Assembly: GCA_030019255.1 (NCBI GenBank)
Contig: JASEFK010000001.1
Span: forward strand, 291,498 to 355,497
Source of the DNA: Actinomycetota bacterium
GTDB lineage: Bacteria; Actinomycetota; Geothermincolia; Geothermincolales; RBG-13-55-18
DNA: 64,000 nucleotides
Direction of reading: 5' to 3'
Position numbers and translations under genes: made by a program. The stretch's first letter is position 1, and every line of letters begins with the position of its first letter. Below the pieces are notes generated by a model. That model saw only the letters and a program-made list of their open reading frames with translations. It did no database searches and was not told the origin of the DNA. Shown here in pieces: positions 40,368 to 49,033 of the stretch.

Positions 40368-40664
40368 ATGTGCCGGCGTCCCGCGAATACCAAGGCTGCC
40401 ATATACAACGGCACATCCGGAAGCCTGGTGAGGATACAGCTTCTGACCCTCTTCCACCGCAACCCGGGACTGAAGGGCACCAGCGTGGAGCTGGCGGAGG
40501 CCATAGGGAGGGACCCGGACGCGGTGGAGGAACAGATCCGCAAGCTTGTCCAGCTGAGGATACTGGAAGAGGTTGAGGGAGGGCCCTCCTACCGCTACCT
40601 GCCACCCCGGAGTATGGACGGCGGTAAGGGGTTCGGTGGACCTGAAGCCCCGGAGATCAATTGA
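40368..40664 (+). CDS. Small winged-helix domain protein, function unknown
   Basis: 98 residues with an excellent AGAAAGGAGG before the ATG. Residues ~18-82 look like a winged helix: SGSLVRIQLLTLFHRNPG, LAEAIGRDPDAVEEQIRKLV and a wing EVEGGPSYRYLP. This resembles ArsR/MarR-like helix-turn-helix modules, without cysteine sensor sites beyond Cys2. It stands alone, converging with the minus-strand nuclease gene. I cannot assign a target. Confidence 0.7.
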   Translation: MCRRPANTKAAIYNGTSGSLVRIQLLTLFHRNPGLKGTSVELAEAIGRDPDAVEEQIRKLVQLRILEEVEGGPSYRYLPPRSMDGGKGFGGPEAPEIN

Positions 40665-40707
40665 AGGTAGGAACGGGGTCCCCTGGAGGGGCGAGCGCAG
40701 CGAGGCC

Positions 40708-41655
40708 TCATATCCGATCATCACCGGGATGAAAACCGGGATCCAGCTCGAGGAGCTGCTTTTCCAGCTCCTCGATCATGCGGTCCAGGTTCCGGCGTCG
40801 GAGCAGGAGGGCCCTGCGCCGGGATTCCAGTTCTTCGCGCAGGTCCCCCGAGCTTGCGCGCGCGGGACAGATGTCCGTGAATGAGCACCAGGGACATACG
40901 GGGTTGGGGGTGGGCGGAAACCTTCCCTCCCGTATGCCTTCCGCCACGCGGGCCAGCCGCGCGCGCACGTCCGCCAGCGAGTCCTCGTCCCGCGGCGAGG
41001 TGGTGAACCTCTGGTTGATGAGGAGGTAGTAGAAGGTGAGCTTGGCGGGAGTGATGCCCCAGAGCTCGCGGCAGGCCATCTGGTAGATGGGGAGCTGGAG
41101 GTCCTCGCGCAGGCGCCTCAGTTCCGGCAGCCTGCGGTTGGTCTTGTAGTCGATGACCTCGTAACTTCCGTCGGGATGGCGGTCAACCCGGTCGATGACC
41201 CCGGTGAGCAGGTAGCCGTCCATGGGGATCTCGAAGCGTTGCTCGACGGCCACCGGAAGGCGGAACTGGTCCCGGTTGCGTAGATAGAAGGATTCCAGGA
41301 CCTCCCTGGCATGGCGAAGGAAGCTCCTCTCCTCCTCCTCGTCGGCGTACCCCTCGCTTTCCCAGCAATTCTCCAACCGGGCCAAGAGGTCCTCCAGGGA
41401 AGGAGGCTCCGGGACGTCCCGTCCGTAGAACCATTCCAGCGCGGCATGGAGGCTCCTCCCGAAGGAGAGATAGGGTGAGGGCGGGACCTCCAGGCCGTCC
41501 ACGTACTGGAAGCGGTAGGCGAGCGGACACCTCTCGTAGGTGCTGACTGCCGTGTAGCTCAACCTTATCTCCACTTCTTCCTCCGTTTCCCCGCGGACCC
41601 GCGGAGCGCGGGGGGCCTGCCTCTTCGCCCCCTCACGGGTGTCCCGGTCCTTCAT
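40708..41655 (-). CDS. PD-(D/E)XK nuclease-domain protein with Fe-S cysteines (RecB/Cas4/AddB-like)
   Basis: 315 residues from the ATG at 41655; the N-terminal ~30 charged residues may be dispensable and the start is uncertain. The nuclease core is seen in LSYTAVSTYERCPLAYRF, GVIDRVDRHPDGSYEVIDYKT and a QLPIYQMA motif. An iron-staple set of cysteines, one in YERC and C-x2-C-x5-C in VCPWCSFTDIC, is typical of AddB and Cas4-like exonucleases. A C-terminal coiled coil (~270-310) follows. No helicase, cas gene or partner is nearby. Probably DNA repair or processing. Confidence 0.85.
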   Translation of the reverse strand: MKDRDTREGAKRQAPRAPRVRGETEEEVEIRLSYTAVSTYERCPLAYRFQYVDGLEVPPSPYLSFGRSLHAALEWFYGRDVPEPPSLEDLLARLENCWESEGYADEEEERSFLRHAREVLESFYLRNRDQFRLPVAVEQRFEIPMDGYLLTGVIDRVDRHPDGSYEVIDYKTNRRLPELRRLREDLQLPIYQMACRELWGITPAKLTFYYLLINQRFTTSPRDEDSLADVRARLARVAEGIREGRFPPTPNPVCPWCSFTDICPARASSGDLREELESRRRALLLRRRNLDRMIEELEKQLLELDPGFHPGDDRI

Positions 41656-41733
41656 CCACAAGGTATCTTCGGGGCGGCGGCGGCGAACCCCTTTCCCGCT
41701 CCCTCGGGGTGAACGCCTGTCGCCGGCGAAGGT

Positions 41734-41739
41734 TATAAT
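41734..41739 (+). promoter_or_regulatory. -10 box upstream of dnaE within a 13-bp palindrome
   Basis: TATAAT lies in the perfect inverted repeat GGTTATAATAACC (41731-41743). No clear -35. Transcription would start near 41746, about 140 nt before dnaE. The leader contains a GC-rich hairpin (~41785-41822). Confidence 0.5.
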
Positions 41740-41884
41740 AACCTACACCTGCGGGGTGGAGACAAAATCCCCGTAATGGGCGTCACGGCGCCGGCGGTGG
41801 GGAGACTCCCCCGAAGCGCCGGAAGGAAAAGTTGTTCCCCGGGCGCGTGGACCGCCGGGAGCCGGTGGAGGCGGGAGGTGAAAG

Positions 41885-44800
41885 TTGGGAGTGCCCTTCG
41901 CTCATCTGCATAACCATACCGAGTATTCCATGCTCGACGGCGCGGCCCGTATCCCCGACCTGCTGGAGGTGGCTGCGGAGATGGGATACGAGGCCCTGGC
42001 CATAACCGATCACGGAGGCATGTACGGGGTCATCCCCTTCTACCGGAAGGCCCTCCAAAGGGGCATCAAGCCCATACTGGGCGTGGAGGCCTACCTGACC
42101 CTGGGTTCCCGGTTCGACCGTCGCCCGGCCAAGGAGGATCCCAACTACCACCTCCTGTTGCTGGCCGAGAACCGGGAAGGCTACCGCAACCTGATGAAGC
42201 TGGTCACCATCTCCTTCATGGACGGTTACTATTACAAGCCCCGCATGGACAAGGAAATACTGCGGGAATACCGGGAGGGCGTAATCGCCCTCTCCGCGTG
42301 CATTAAGGGGGAGATAGCCACGCGCCTTCTGGAGGACGACTACGAGGGAGCGAAAGGTGCGGCGCGCGAATACCTGTCCATATTTGGGGATGGCAATTTC
42401 TTCCTGGAGATCATGGATCACGGCCTCCCGGAGGAGAAGAAGATCAACCCCGGCCTGGTAGAGCTGGGGAAGGAGCTGGGCATCGGGCTGGTGGCCTCCA
42501 ACGACCTGCACTACGTGCGGCGGGAGGACCACTTTCATCACGACGTCCTCCTGTGCATCCAGACCAACTCCACCCTGGACCAGGAGGACCGCCTCAGGTT
42601 CTCCAGCGACCAGTTCTACCTCAAGAGCTACGAAGAGATGCGCCAACTCTTCGCCGACCTGCCGGAGGCCCTCACCAACGCGGCGGAGATAGCTGAGCGC
42701 TGCAACGTGGAGCTGGAGTTCGGGAGGTACCTGCTTCCCAAGTACGAGGTCCCGGAGGGCTACGACCTGGACGGTTACCTGGAAAAGCTGGCCTGGGAAG
42801 GGTTACGAAAAAAATACCCGGAGGTCACCCCGGAGCTGGAGGAACGCCTGCGCCACGAGCTGTCGGTTATACGGGAAATGGGTTTCTCCGGTTATTTCCT
42901 CATCGTCTGGGACTTCATCAAGTTCGCCAAGGAACGGGGCATTATCGTGGGTCCCGGGAGGGGCTCGGCCGCCGGGTCGCTGGTATCCTACTGCCTGGGC
43001 ATCACCACCGTGGACCCCATTCGCTACGACCTCCTCTTCGAGCGTTTCCTCAATCCCGACCGCCGCACCATGCCGGACATAGACATCGACTTCTGCTACA
43101 AGCGGCGCCCGGAGGTCATCGACTACGTGGCCCGCAAGTACGGAAAGGAGCGCGTGGCCCAGATAGTTACCTTCTCCACCATGGCCGCCCGCGCGGCCAT
43201 CCGCGACGCGGGCAGGGTCTACAACCTGGAGTACGGCAAAGTGGACCGGCTGGCCAAGATGGTCCCCGAGCAGTTGAATATGACCATCGACAAGGCCCTG
43301 GAGCTGTCGCCCGAGCTCAGGGAGGCCTACGAGGGGGACGAGCTGGCCAGGAAGATAATCGACACCGCCCGCAACCTGGAGGGCATCACCAGGCAGGATT
43401 CCATCCACGCCGCGGGGGTGGTCATCGCCGACGACGACCTTTCCAACTACACTCCCCTCCAGAGGCGGGGGCCCGATGAGGAGGTGGTGACCCAGTACGA
43501 CATGGAGGCCATCCAGGCCATAGGCCTCCTGAAGATGGATTTCCTGGGCCTGCGCACGCTCACCGTGATCAGCGACACCCTGGACAACATCCAGAGGCGC
43601 CGGGGTACGCGCCTCGACCTGGAGGAAGTGCCCCTGGACGACCCAAAGACCTTCCAGCTCCTCCAGAACGGGGAGACGGTGGGGGTGTTCCAGCTGGAGA
43701 GCCCCGGCATGCGTTCCCTGCTCCAGGACCTGAAGCCGGAACGCTTCGAGGACCTCATCGCCGTCCTGGCCCTCTACCGCCCCGGTCCCCTCCGCAGCGG
43801 CATGGTCAAGGATTACGTGGACCGCCGGCACGGAAGGGTCCCGGTAACCTACCTCCACCCCGACCTGGAGCCCATCCTCGAGCAGACCCGGGGCATATTC
43901 ATCTACCAGGAGCAGGTGATGCGCCTGGCGGTGGAACTGGCCGGGTATTCCATGGCCGAGGCCGACGGCCTGCGGGCGGTGGTGGCCAAGAGCAAGGCGG
44001 AGGAGATGAAGTTTCACCGCGACAAGTTCATCGGGGGCATGGTCGGAAGGGGCTATCCCCGGGCCCTGGCGGAAAAGCTCTTCGATCTCATAAGCCACTT
44101 CGGAGAATACGGGTTCAACAAGAGCCATTCCACCGCCTACGCGGTCATCTCCTACCAGACCGCCTATCTCAAGGCCCATTACCCGCAGGAATTCATGGCC
44201 GCCCTCCTTTCCAGCGTGGCGGGGAACAAGGACAAGGTCCAGGTTTTCGTCAACGAGTGCCGCAAGATGGGCATCCGGGTCCTGCCGCCGGACATCAACG
44301 AGAGCCACAAGGACTTCACCCCGGTGGAGGAGGGAATCCGCTTCGGGCTGGCCGCCGTCCGCAACCTGGGAGAGGCTCCCGCCGAGCGCATCATCGCCGA
44401 GCGGAGGGAGGGAGGACCCTTCCGCTCGCTGATGGATTTCTGCCTTCGTGTTGGGCAGGGAGTTGTGAATAAGCGTGCCCTGGAGAGCCTCATAAAGAGC
44501 GGGGCCTTCGATTTCCTGGGCTATTCCCGCAATCACCTCCTGAAGACCTACGAGCGGGTGGCGGACCTGGCGGCGGAGAAGCTGCGCCACCGGGAGGAGG
44601 GACAGCACAGCCTCTTCGAGGCGGCGGGCGGTGAGGAAGAGCCGGATCCCGTTGAAGCCCAGCCTCCCCTGGAGGAGCTCCCCCGGGACCAGCTGCTGGC
44701 CTACGAAAAGGAGATGCTGGGCATATACGTCACCGATCATCCCCTCATGCAGTACAGGGAAGCCCTTGGGCGCCAGGTGGAGTGCGAGATCGCCGACCTG

Positions 44801-45343
44801 GCGGGGCTGGGGGACGGCGCCGTGAAATGGATAGGGGGCATTATCACTGGCAAGACGCAGCGCATAACGCGCAAGGGGGAACTGATGGCCAGCTTGGTCC
44901 TCGAGGACCTGACCGGGAGGGTGGAGGTGACCGTCTTCCCGGCCCTCTACCTCCAGTACCGCGAGGCGCTCCGGGAGGACAATATCGTATGCGTAAGGGC
45001 AAGAGTGGAGGCCAGGTCCAGGGCGGAGACCAGGGAGGGCGAGGAGGAGGCGGCCACCGTTCGGGTGGTGGCCCTGGGGATCGCCGAGCCGCGCCTGAAG
45101 GGGCCCGAGGAATGCGACCTCTTCATCCACCTAGAGGACGGCCAGGTGGAAAGGGAGACCATGGACCGCTTGAAGGACATACTGGCCCGTCACCCGGGCG
45201 GCACCCCGGTGAAGCTGGAATTGCGGTGCGGCGATTCCCTCCGGGTGTTCAAGCTCCCCGACGGCCTGTGCGTCAATCCCGACGGCTCCCTTTACGCGGA
45301 GGTTCTCTCCCTGCTCGGCGAGGGCTGCATAACCCTGCGCTGA
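41885..45343 (+). CDS. dnaE: DNA polymerase III alpha subunit (DnaE1-type)
   Basis: 1152 residues from TTG 41885, 6 nt after GGAGGTGA. The PHP domain (~1-280) keeps HLHNHTEYSMLDG, ITDHGGMYG, GVEAYL and NDLHYV, so its metal site looks intact. The polymerase core contains [21 protein letters not shown], the helix-hairpin-helix EYGFNKSHSTAYAVISYQTA, then an OB-fold (~990-1080). It is the replicative polymerase catalytic subunit. No separate PolC-like exonuclease is present in the protein. Confidence 0.97.
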   Translation: MGVPFAHLHNHTEYSMLDGAARIPDLLEVAAEMGYEALAITDHGGMYGVIPFYRKALQRGIKPILGVEAYLTLGSRFDRRPAKEDPNYHLLLLAENREGYRNLMKLVTISFMDGYYYKPRMDKEILREYREGVIALSACIKGEIATRLLEDDYEGAKGAAREYLSIFGDGNFFLEIMDHGLPEEKKINPGLVELGKELGIGLVASNDLHYVRREDHFHHDVLLCIQTNSTLDQEDRLRFSSDQFYLKSYEEMRQLFADLPEALTNAAEIAERCNVELEFGRYLLPKYEVPEGYDLDGYLEKLAWEGLRKKYPEVTPELEERLRHELSVIREMGFSGYFLIVWDFIKFAKERGIIVGPGRGSAAGSLVSYCLGITTVDPIRYDLLFERFLNPDRRTMPDIDIDFCYKRRPEVIDYVARKYGKERVAQIVTFSTMAARAAIRDAGRVYNLEYGKVDRLAKMVPEQLNMTIDKALELSPELREAYEGDELARKIIDTARNLEGITRQDSIHAAGVVIADDDLSNYTPLQRRGPDEEVVTQYDMEAIQAIGLLKMDFLGLRTLTVISDTLDNIQRRRGTRLDLEEVPLDDPKTFQLLQNGETVGVFQLESPGMRSLLQDLKPERFEDLIAVLALYRPGPLRSGMVKDYVDRRHGRVPVTYLHPDLEPILEQTRGIFIYQEQVMRLAVELAGYSMAEADGLRAVVAKSKAEEMKFHRDKFIGGMVGRGYPRALAEKLFDLISHFGEYGFNKSHSTAYAVISYQTAYLKAHYPQEFMAALLSSVAGNKDKVQVFVNECRKMGIRVLPPDINESHKDFTPVEEGIRFGLAAVRNLGEAPAERIIAERREGGPFRSLMDFCLRVGQGVVNKRALESLIKSGAFDFLGYSRNHLLKTYERVADLAAEKLRHREEGQHSLFEAAGGEEEPDPVEAQPPLEELPRDQLLAYEKEMLGIYVTDHPLMQYREALGRQVECEIADLAGLGDGAVKWIGGIITGKTQRITRKGELMASLVLEDLTGRVEVTVFPALYLQYREALREDNIVCVRARVEARSRAETREGEEEAATVRVVALGIAEPRLKGPEECDLFIHLEDGQVERETMDRLKDILARHPGGTPVKLELRCGDSLRVFKLPDGLCVNPDGSLYAEVLSLLGEGCITLR

Positions 45344-45369
45344 GGATGGTGCCGGAAGCCGCTCTCCCG

Positions 45370-45377
45370 TGTACAAT
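45370..45377 (+). promoter_or_regulatory. Candidate hisD promoter -10 (TGTACAAT)
   Basis: TACAAT (45372-45377) directly preceded by TG, about 70 bp before hisD and just after the dnaE stop. No convincing -35. Confidence 0.4.
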
Positions 45378-45445
45378 TATCTATACCCGCTGACTGGAAG
45401 GCGGTGGCGGATGGCCGGAAAGTTGGAGTGGGTGGAGAAGGCGGC

Positions 45446-46711
45446 ATGAAGGTCTGGAAGAGCGAGGATTACCAGGACCTGGAGGACCTCCGGGAGGCCC
45501 TGGGCTGGGATTTCTGGCTGGAAGGGGGCCCCTTGGATGAGGTGCGCTCCATTATCGACCAGGTGAGGCAGGAGGGCGATGCCGCGCTAGTGGAGCTCAC
45601 CGCGAAGTACGACGGCGTGGACTTGAGGGAAGGCGGACTGCGGGTCACCGAGCAGGAGCTCCTGGCCTCACGGGAAAGGGTGGAAGCGGATTTTGTGGAT
45701 GCCCTGCGCGTGGCGGTGAGGACGGTCACCGCTTTCCACCGCCGACAGACCTGGGAATCCCAGTTCTGGGATTCCGAGGAGGGGGCGCGCGTGGGACAGA
45801 TGTACCGGCCACTGCGCCGGGTGGGTATCTACGTGCCCGGGGGCAACGCCTCCTATCCCAGCACGGCGCTGATGACCGTCATCCCCGCCCAGGTGGCCGG
45901 CGTGGGGGAGGTCGCGGTGTGCGTGCCCCCGGGAAAGGGAGGCGAGATAAGTCCCTATACCCTCTATACCCTGTATCATCTGGGGATCAGGGAGGTCTAC
46001 CGGGTGGGCGGCGCCCAGGCGGTGGCCGCCCTGGCCCTGGGGACGGAGACCATAAGGCCGGTGGAGAAAATCGCCGGGCCGGGGAACATATACGTAACCC
46101 TGGCCAAACGTGAGCTCTTCGGCCTGGTGGGCATCGACATGCTGGCCGGACCCAGCGAGCTGGTTATCCTGGCCGACGAGACGGCCCGACCCGACCTGGC
46201 GGCAAGGGAGATGGCGGCCCAGCTGGAACACGGTGGAGGGGCAAGGGCCTGCCTGGTGACCCCCAGCCGGCGGGTCATAGACGAGGCGGGCAGGGAGCTG
46301 GAAAAGTGCCTGCGTCCGGGTCCAGGGCTGACCGAGCCCCAAGCGGTGGTGGTCAGGGACCTGGAAGAAGGCGCTCGCCTGGTGGATGTTCTCGCTCCCG
46401 AGCACCTGGTCATCGACACCCAGGACCTGACCGGGACCCTGAACCACATCCACAACGCGGGGGCCGTTTTTCTGGGCCACGAGTCCACGGTGGCCCTGGG
46501 AGATTACGCCGTGGGGACCAACCACGTCCTCCCCACCAAGGGGGCGGCGAGATACGCTTCTCCCCTGGGGGTGTATGATTTCGTGAAGCGCACCAACATC
46601 GTCTTTTCCAATTCCCGGGCCAACCGGAACCTGGCCTGGGTGGTGGAGACCCTGGCTCGGGTGGAGGGCCTGGTGGACCACGCCGAGGCCATGCGGCGGC
46701 GCCTGGAATAG
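45446..46711 (+). CDS. hisD: Histidinol dehydrogenase
   Basis: 421 residues from ATG 45446, preceded by GGAGAAGG; ATG 45404 in frame would add 14 unusual residues. HisD oxidises L-histidinol to histidine in two NAD+-dependent steps with zinc. IYVPGGNASYPSTALMTVIP, VGGAQAVAALALGTE, AGPGNIYVTLAKRE, GPSELVILAD and the base pair APEHLVI are all present. First gene of the his cluster here; hisB follows at 8 bp and hisC is absent. Confidence 0.96.
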   Translation: MKVWKSEDYQDLEDLREALGWDFWLEGGPLDEVRSIIDQVRQEGDAALVELTAKYDGVDLREGGLRVTEQELLASRERVEADFVDALRVAVRTVTAFHRRQTWESQFWDSEEGARVGQMYRPLRRVGIYVPGGNASYPSTALMTVIPAQVAGVGEVAVCVPPGKGGEISPYTLYTLYHLGIREVYRVGGAQAVAALALGTETIRPVEKIAGPGNIYVTLAKRELFGLVGIDMLAGPSELVILADETARPDLAAREMAAQLEHGGGARACLVTPSRRVIDEAGRELEKCLRPGPGLTEPQAVVVRDLEEGARLVDVLAPEHLVIDTQDLTGTLNHIHNAGAVFLGHESTVALGDYAVGTNHVLPTKGAARYASPLGVYDFVKRTNIVFSNSRANRNLAWVVETLARVEGLVDHAEAMRRRLE

Positions 46712-46719
46712 GAGGGGAC

Positions 46720-47307
46720 ATGAGGGAACGCAGCTCCAAGGTGGAGAGGAAGACCGGCGAGACCGAAGTCAGCGTGAACCTCCGCCTGGACGGCGAGGGG
46801 GAGGTCACGGTCTCCACGGGGATAGGTTTTTTCGACCACATGCTGACCCTTTTCGCCTACCACGCGTGTTTTGACCTCGCCCTCCAGGCGCGGGGCGACC
46901 TGGAGGTGGACCAGCATCACACGGTGGAGGACGTAGGGCTGTGCCTGGGGGCGGCTATCCGCGAGGCCCTCGGGGACAAGGAGGGCATTCGGAGGTACGG
47001 ATGGGCCCTGCTTCCCATGGATGAGGCCCTCTGCCTGACGGCGTTGGACATCAGCGGGAGACCTCACCTGAGCTACGGGGTGGAGCTCCCCGTGAAGCTC
47101 GTGTCGGACTTCGATCCCACCTGCGTCCGGGAGTTCCTCCAGGCCCTGGTGAACCAGGGCGGTTTCACCCTCCACGTGCGGGGGATGGCCGGGGAGAACC
47201 CCCACCACATTCTGGAGGCGGTTTTCAAGGGCCTGGGCAGGGCTTTGCGGGACGCCGTGGCCCGGGATACGAACGGAAGAGTCCCCTCCACCAAGGGAGT
47301 CCTCTGA
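46720..47307 (+). CDS. hisB: Imidazoleglycerol-phosphate dehydratase
   Basis: 195 residues, the monofunctional form. Metal-binding repeats FFDHMLTLFAYH with QHHTVEDVGLCLG, and NPHHILEAVFKGLGRALRDA, are intact. It dehydrates IGP to imidazole acetol-phosphate. An intergenic gap of ~147 bp with its own promoter-like sequence separates it from hisH. Confidence 0.96.
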   Translation: MRERSSKVERKTGETEVSVNLRLDGEGEVTVSTGIGFFDHMLTLFAYHACFDLALQARGDLEVDQHHTVEDVGLCLGAAIREALGDKEGIRRYGWALLPMDEALCLTALDISGRPHLSYGVELPVKLVSDFDPTCVREFLQALVNQGGFTLHVRGMAGENPHHILEAVFKGLGRALRDAVARDTNGRVPSTKGVL

Positions 47308-47398
47308 GCCGGGTGTCGCCCCCTCCTGCCCCGGTGACGATGAAGCCTCGGGGTCGGCCGCCATCCTCGGAAGGGACTTAAAGCTTCCCGCCGTGATG

Positions 47399-47407
47399 TG
47401 TCATAAT
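47399..47407 (+). promoter_or_regulatory. Candidate hisH promoter (extended -10 TGTCATAAT)
   Basis: TGT-CATAAT is an extended -10 ending 47 bp before hisH. It suggests that hisH-hisA can be transcribed independently of hisDB. Confidence 0.5.
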
Positions 47408-47454
47408 CGGTGCGAGGCCTTTCCTGGCTTGCGGACTTCTTCCGGGAGACGGAC

Positions 47455-48096
47455 ATGATCGCCATAGTGGACTACGGGATGGGAAACCTGCGCAGCGTGG
47501 AGAAGGCCTTCGTCTTCCTGGGGCACCAGGTATCGGTGACCGGCGATCCCCGGGAGGTGGCCGCCGCCGAAGGCGTGGTTCTGCCCGGGGTGGGAGCCTT
47601 TGGAGACGCCGCGCGGGAGCTGGAAAGGAGAGGCCTGACCGGGGTCCTGAGGGAGGTCCTGGAAAACAACCGCCCTTTCCTGGGTATATGCCTCGGGTAC
47701 CAGCTGTTGTTCGAGGAGAGCGAGGAAAGCCCGGGCGCGAGGGGGCTGGGATTTTTGCCCGGCCGGGTGGTACGCTTCGGGCAGGGTCTGAAAGTGCCCC
47801 ACATGGGATGGAATGACGTAGACCCTGTTCGGCCTCACCCCCTTCTGCAGGGCATCGAGAGAGGCACCTTCTTCTATTTCGTTCATTCCTATTACGTGGT
47901 TCCTGAGAGGGAGGAGGACGTGCTCACCCGCACCGAATACGGTGTCACCTTCGCCTCCGGAGCGGCGGTGGGGAAGGTAGCCGCCTTCCAGTTCCACCCG
48001 GAAAAGAGCTCCTCGGCAGGACTGCGCATCCTGGACAACTTCGCCCGGCTCTGCCAGGAAGGATGGCTGTCGGGCGAAGACCCTGAGGGGTGGTGA
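47455..48096 (+). CDS. hisH: Imidazole glycerol phosphate synthase, glutamine amidotransferase subunit
   Basis: 213 residues from ATG 47455 with GGGAGACGG upstream. The class I amidotransferase triad is visible: Cys in LGICLGYQLLFEESEE, and His/Glu in FQFHPEKSS. It releases ammonia to HisF. The start IAIVDYGMGNLRSVEKAF is typical. hisA follows 2 bp after the stop, and hisF is about 940 bp away. Confidence 0.95.
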   Translation: MIAIVDYGMGNLRSVEKAFVFLGHQVSVTGDPREVAAAEGVVLPGVGAFGDAARELERRGLTGVLREVLENNRPFLGICLGYQLLFEESEESPGARGLGFLPGRVVRFGQGLKVPHMGWNDVDPVRPHPLLQGIERGTFFYFVHSYYVVPEREEDVLTRTEYGVTFASGAAVGKVAAFQFHPEKSSSAGLRILDNFARLCQEGWLSGEDPEGW

Positions 48097-48098
48097 GG

Positions 48099-48821
48099 GT
48101 GTTCCGTATCTATCCCGCGGTGGATATCAAGGGCGGAAGGTGCGTGCGCCTGCTGCGGGGAGAACTCGAGAGGGAGACCGTCTTCTCCGACCGGCCCTGG
48201 GAGATGGCCTTGAGGTGGCAGGATGAAGGAGCCTCCTTCCTGCATGTGGTGGACCTGGACGGGGCCGTCGAGGGCCGCCCGGTCAACCTGGAGAGTGTCG
48301 AGGAAATACTGCGGAGGGTCAACGTTCCCGTGCAGGTGGGAGGTGGGGTGCGCACCATCGAGGATGCCCGTTTGCTGCTGGATATGGGGGCGGCTCGGGT
48401 AATTATGGGAACCCGCGTCCTAGCGGACCCCCTTTTTCTTCGCGCCGCGGCTGAAACCCTGGGGGAGAGACTGGTAGTCAGCCTGGATCTCCGAGGGGGT
48501 AGAGTGGCGGTGGGGGGCTGGACCTGGGAGCTGGAACGTCCTCTTGCCGACCTGGTGGATGAACTGGTGAGTTCCGGCGTGAGGAGGGTACTGCACACGG
48601 ACATCCTGAGGGACGGGACCCTCGAGGGTCATGCCGGGAGCGTGCCCGGGGAATTGCTGGGCCGGGGACTCGGGGTCATCGTCGCGGGAGGGATAACCAG
48701 TCGCCGGGACCTTATGCGCCTGAAGGAGCTCGCGGCGCTCGGAGTGGAGGGAGCGGTGGTGGGCCGGGCCCTTTACGAGGGGACCGTTTCCCTGGCGGAG
48801 ATCCTGGACCTCGAGGAGTGA
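48099..48821 (+). CDS. hisA: ProFAR isomerase (HisA)
   Basis: 240 residues from GTG 48099, 8 nt after GAGGGG; GTG 48090 or 48093 would add three or two residues. It is a TIM barrel with FRIYPAVDIKGGRCVRL (catalytic Asp), VQVGGGVRT, VVSLDLRGG and TDILRDGTLEG, and it performs the Amadori rearrangement before HisHF. The actinobacterial PriA bifunctionality cannot be excluded from sequence alone. Confidence 0.94.
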   Translation: MFRIYPAVDIKGGRCVRLLRGELERETVFSDRPWEMALRWQDEGASFLHVVDLDGAVEGRPVNLESVEEILRRVNVPVQVGGGVRTIEDARLLLDMGAARVIMGTRVLADPLFLRAAAETLGERLVVSLDLRGGRVAVGGWTWELERPLADLVDELVSSGVRRVLHTDILRDGTLEGHAGSVPGELLGRGLGVIVAGGITSRRDLMRLKELAALGVEGAVVGRALYEGTVSLAEILDLEE

Positions 48822-48905
48822 GGCCGGGGGTGACAAAATCTCGACGCATCAACTCAACGGGGCTGTTTCCCGAGCCGTGGAAAGGGGTGGAAACGGGAGG
48901 AGGAA

Positions 48906-48968
48906 GTGAACATACGCGCCGAGCGCATCATGCCCCGCCAGGGCGTGGACAAGGGGCCGGGGAAATAA
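48906..48968 (+). pseudogene. 20-codon open frame: diverged copy of the hisF 5' end
   Basis: GTG 48906 is preceded by GGGAGGAGGAA and opens 20 codons ending in TAA. The peptide NIRAERIMPRQGVDKGPGK resembles the HisF start [15 protein letters not shown]. At the DNA level 48897-48955 aligns without gaps to 49019-49077, which holds the hisF ribosome-binding site and first codons, at 48 of 59 positions by hand count. It is probably the remnant of a tandem duplication. A leader-peptide role is possible but not shown. Confidence 0.7.
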
Positions 48969-49033
48969 GAATTGTCCGGGGGACCCTTCCCTGGTAAGGG
49001 AGACCCGATGCACGGCCCGAGGAGGAAGCGGAC

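Noticed and set aside
40747..40775. Inverted repeat CTCGAGGAGCTG...CAGCTCCTCG as a terminator
   Set aside because: Lies inside the coding part of the minus-strand nuclease (coiled-coil region), so it is best explained by repeated Glu-Leu codons.
42803..45130. 775-codon minus-strand open frame antisense to dnaE
   Set aside because: Shadow of the dnaE codon pattern; no start signals or homology by eye.
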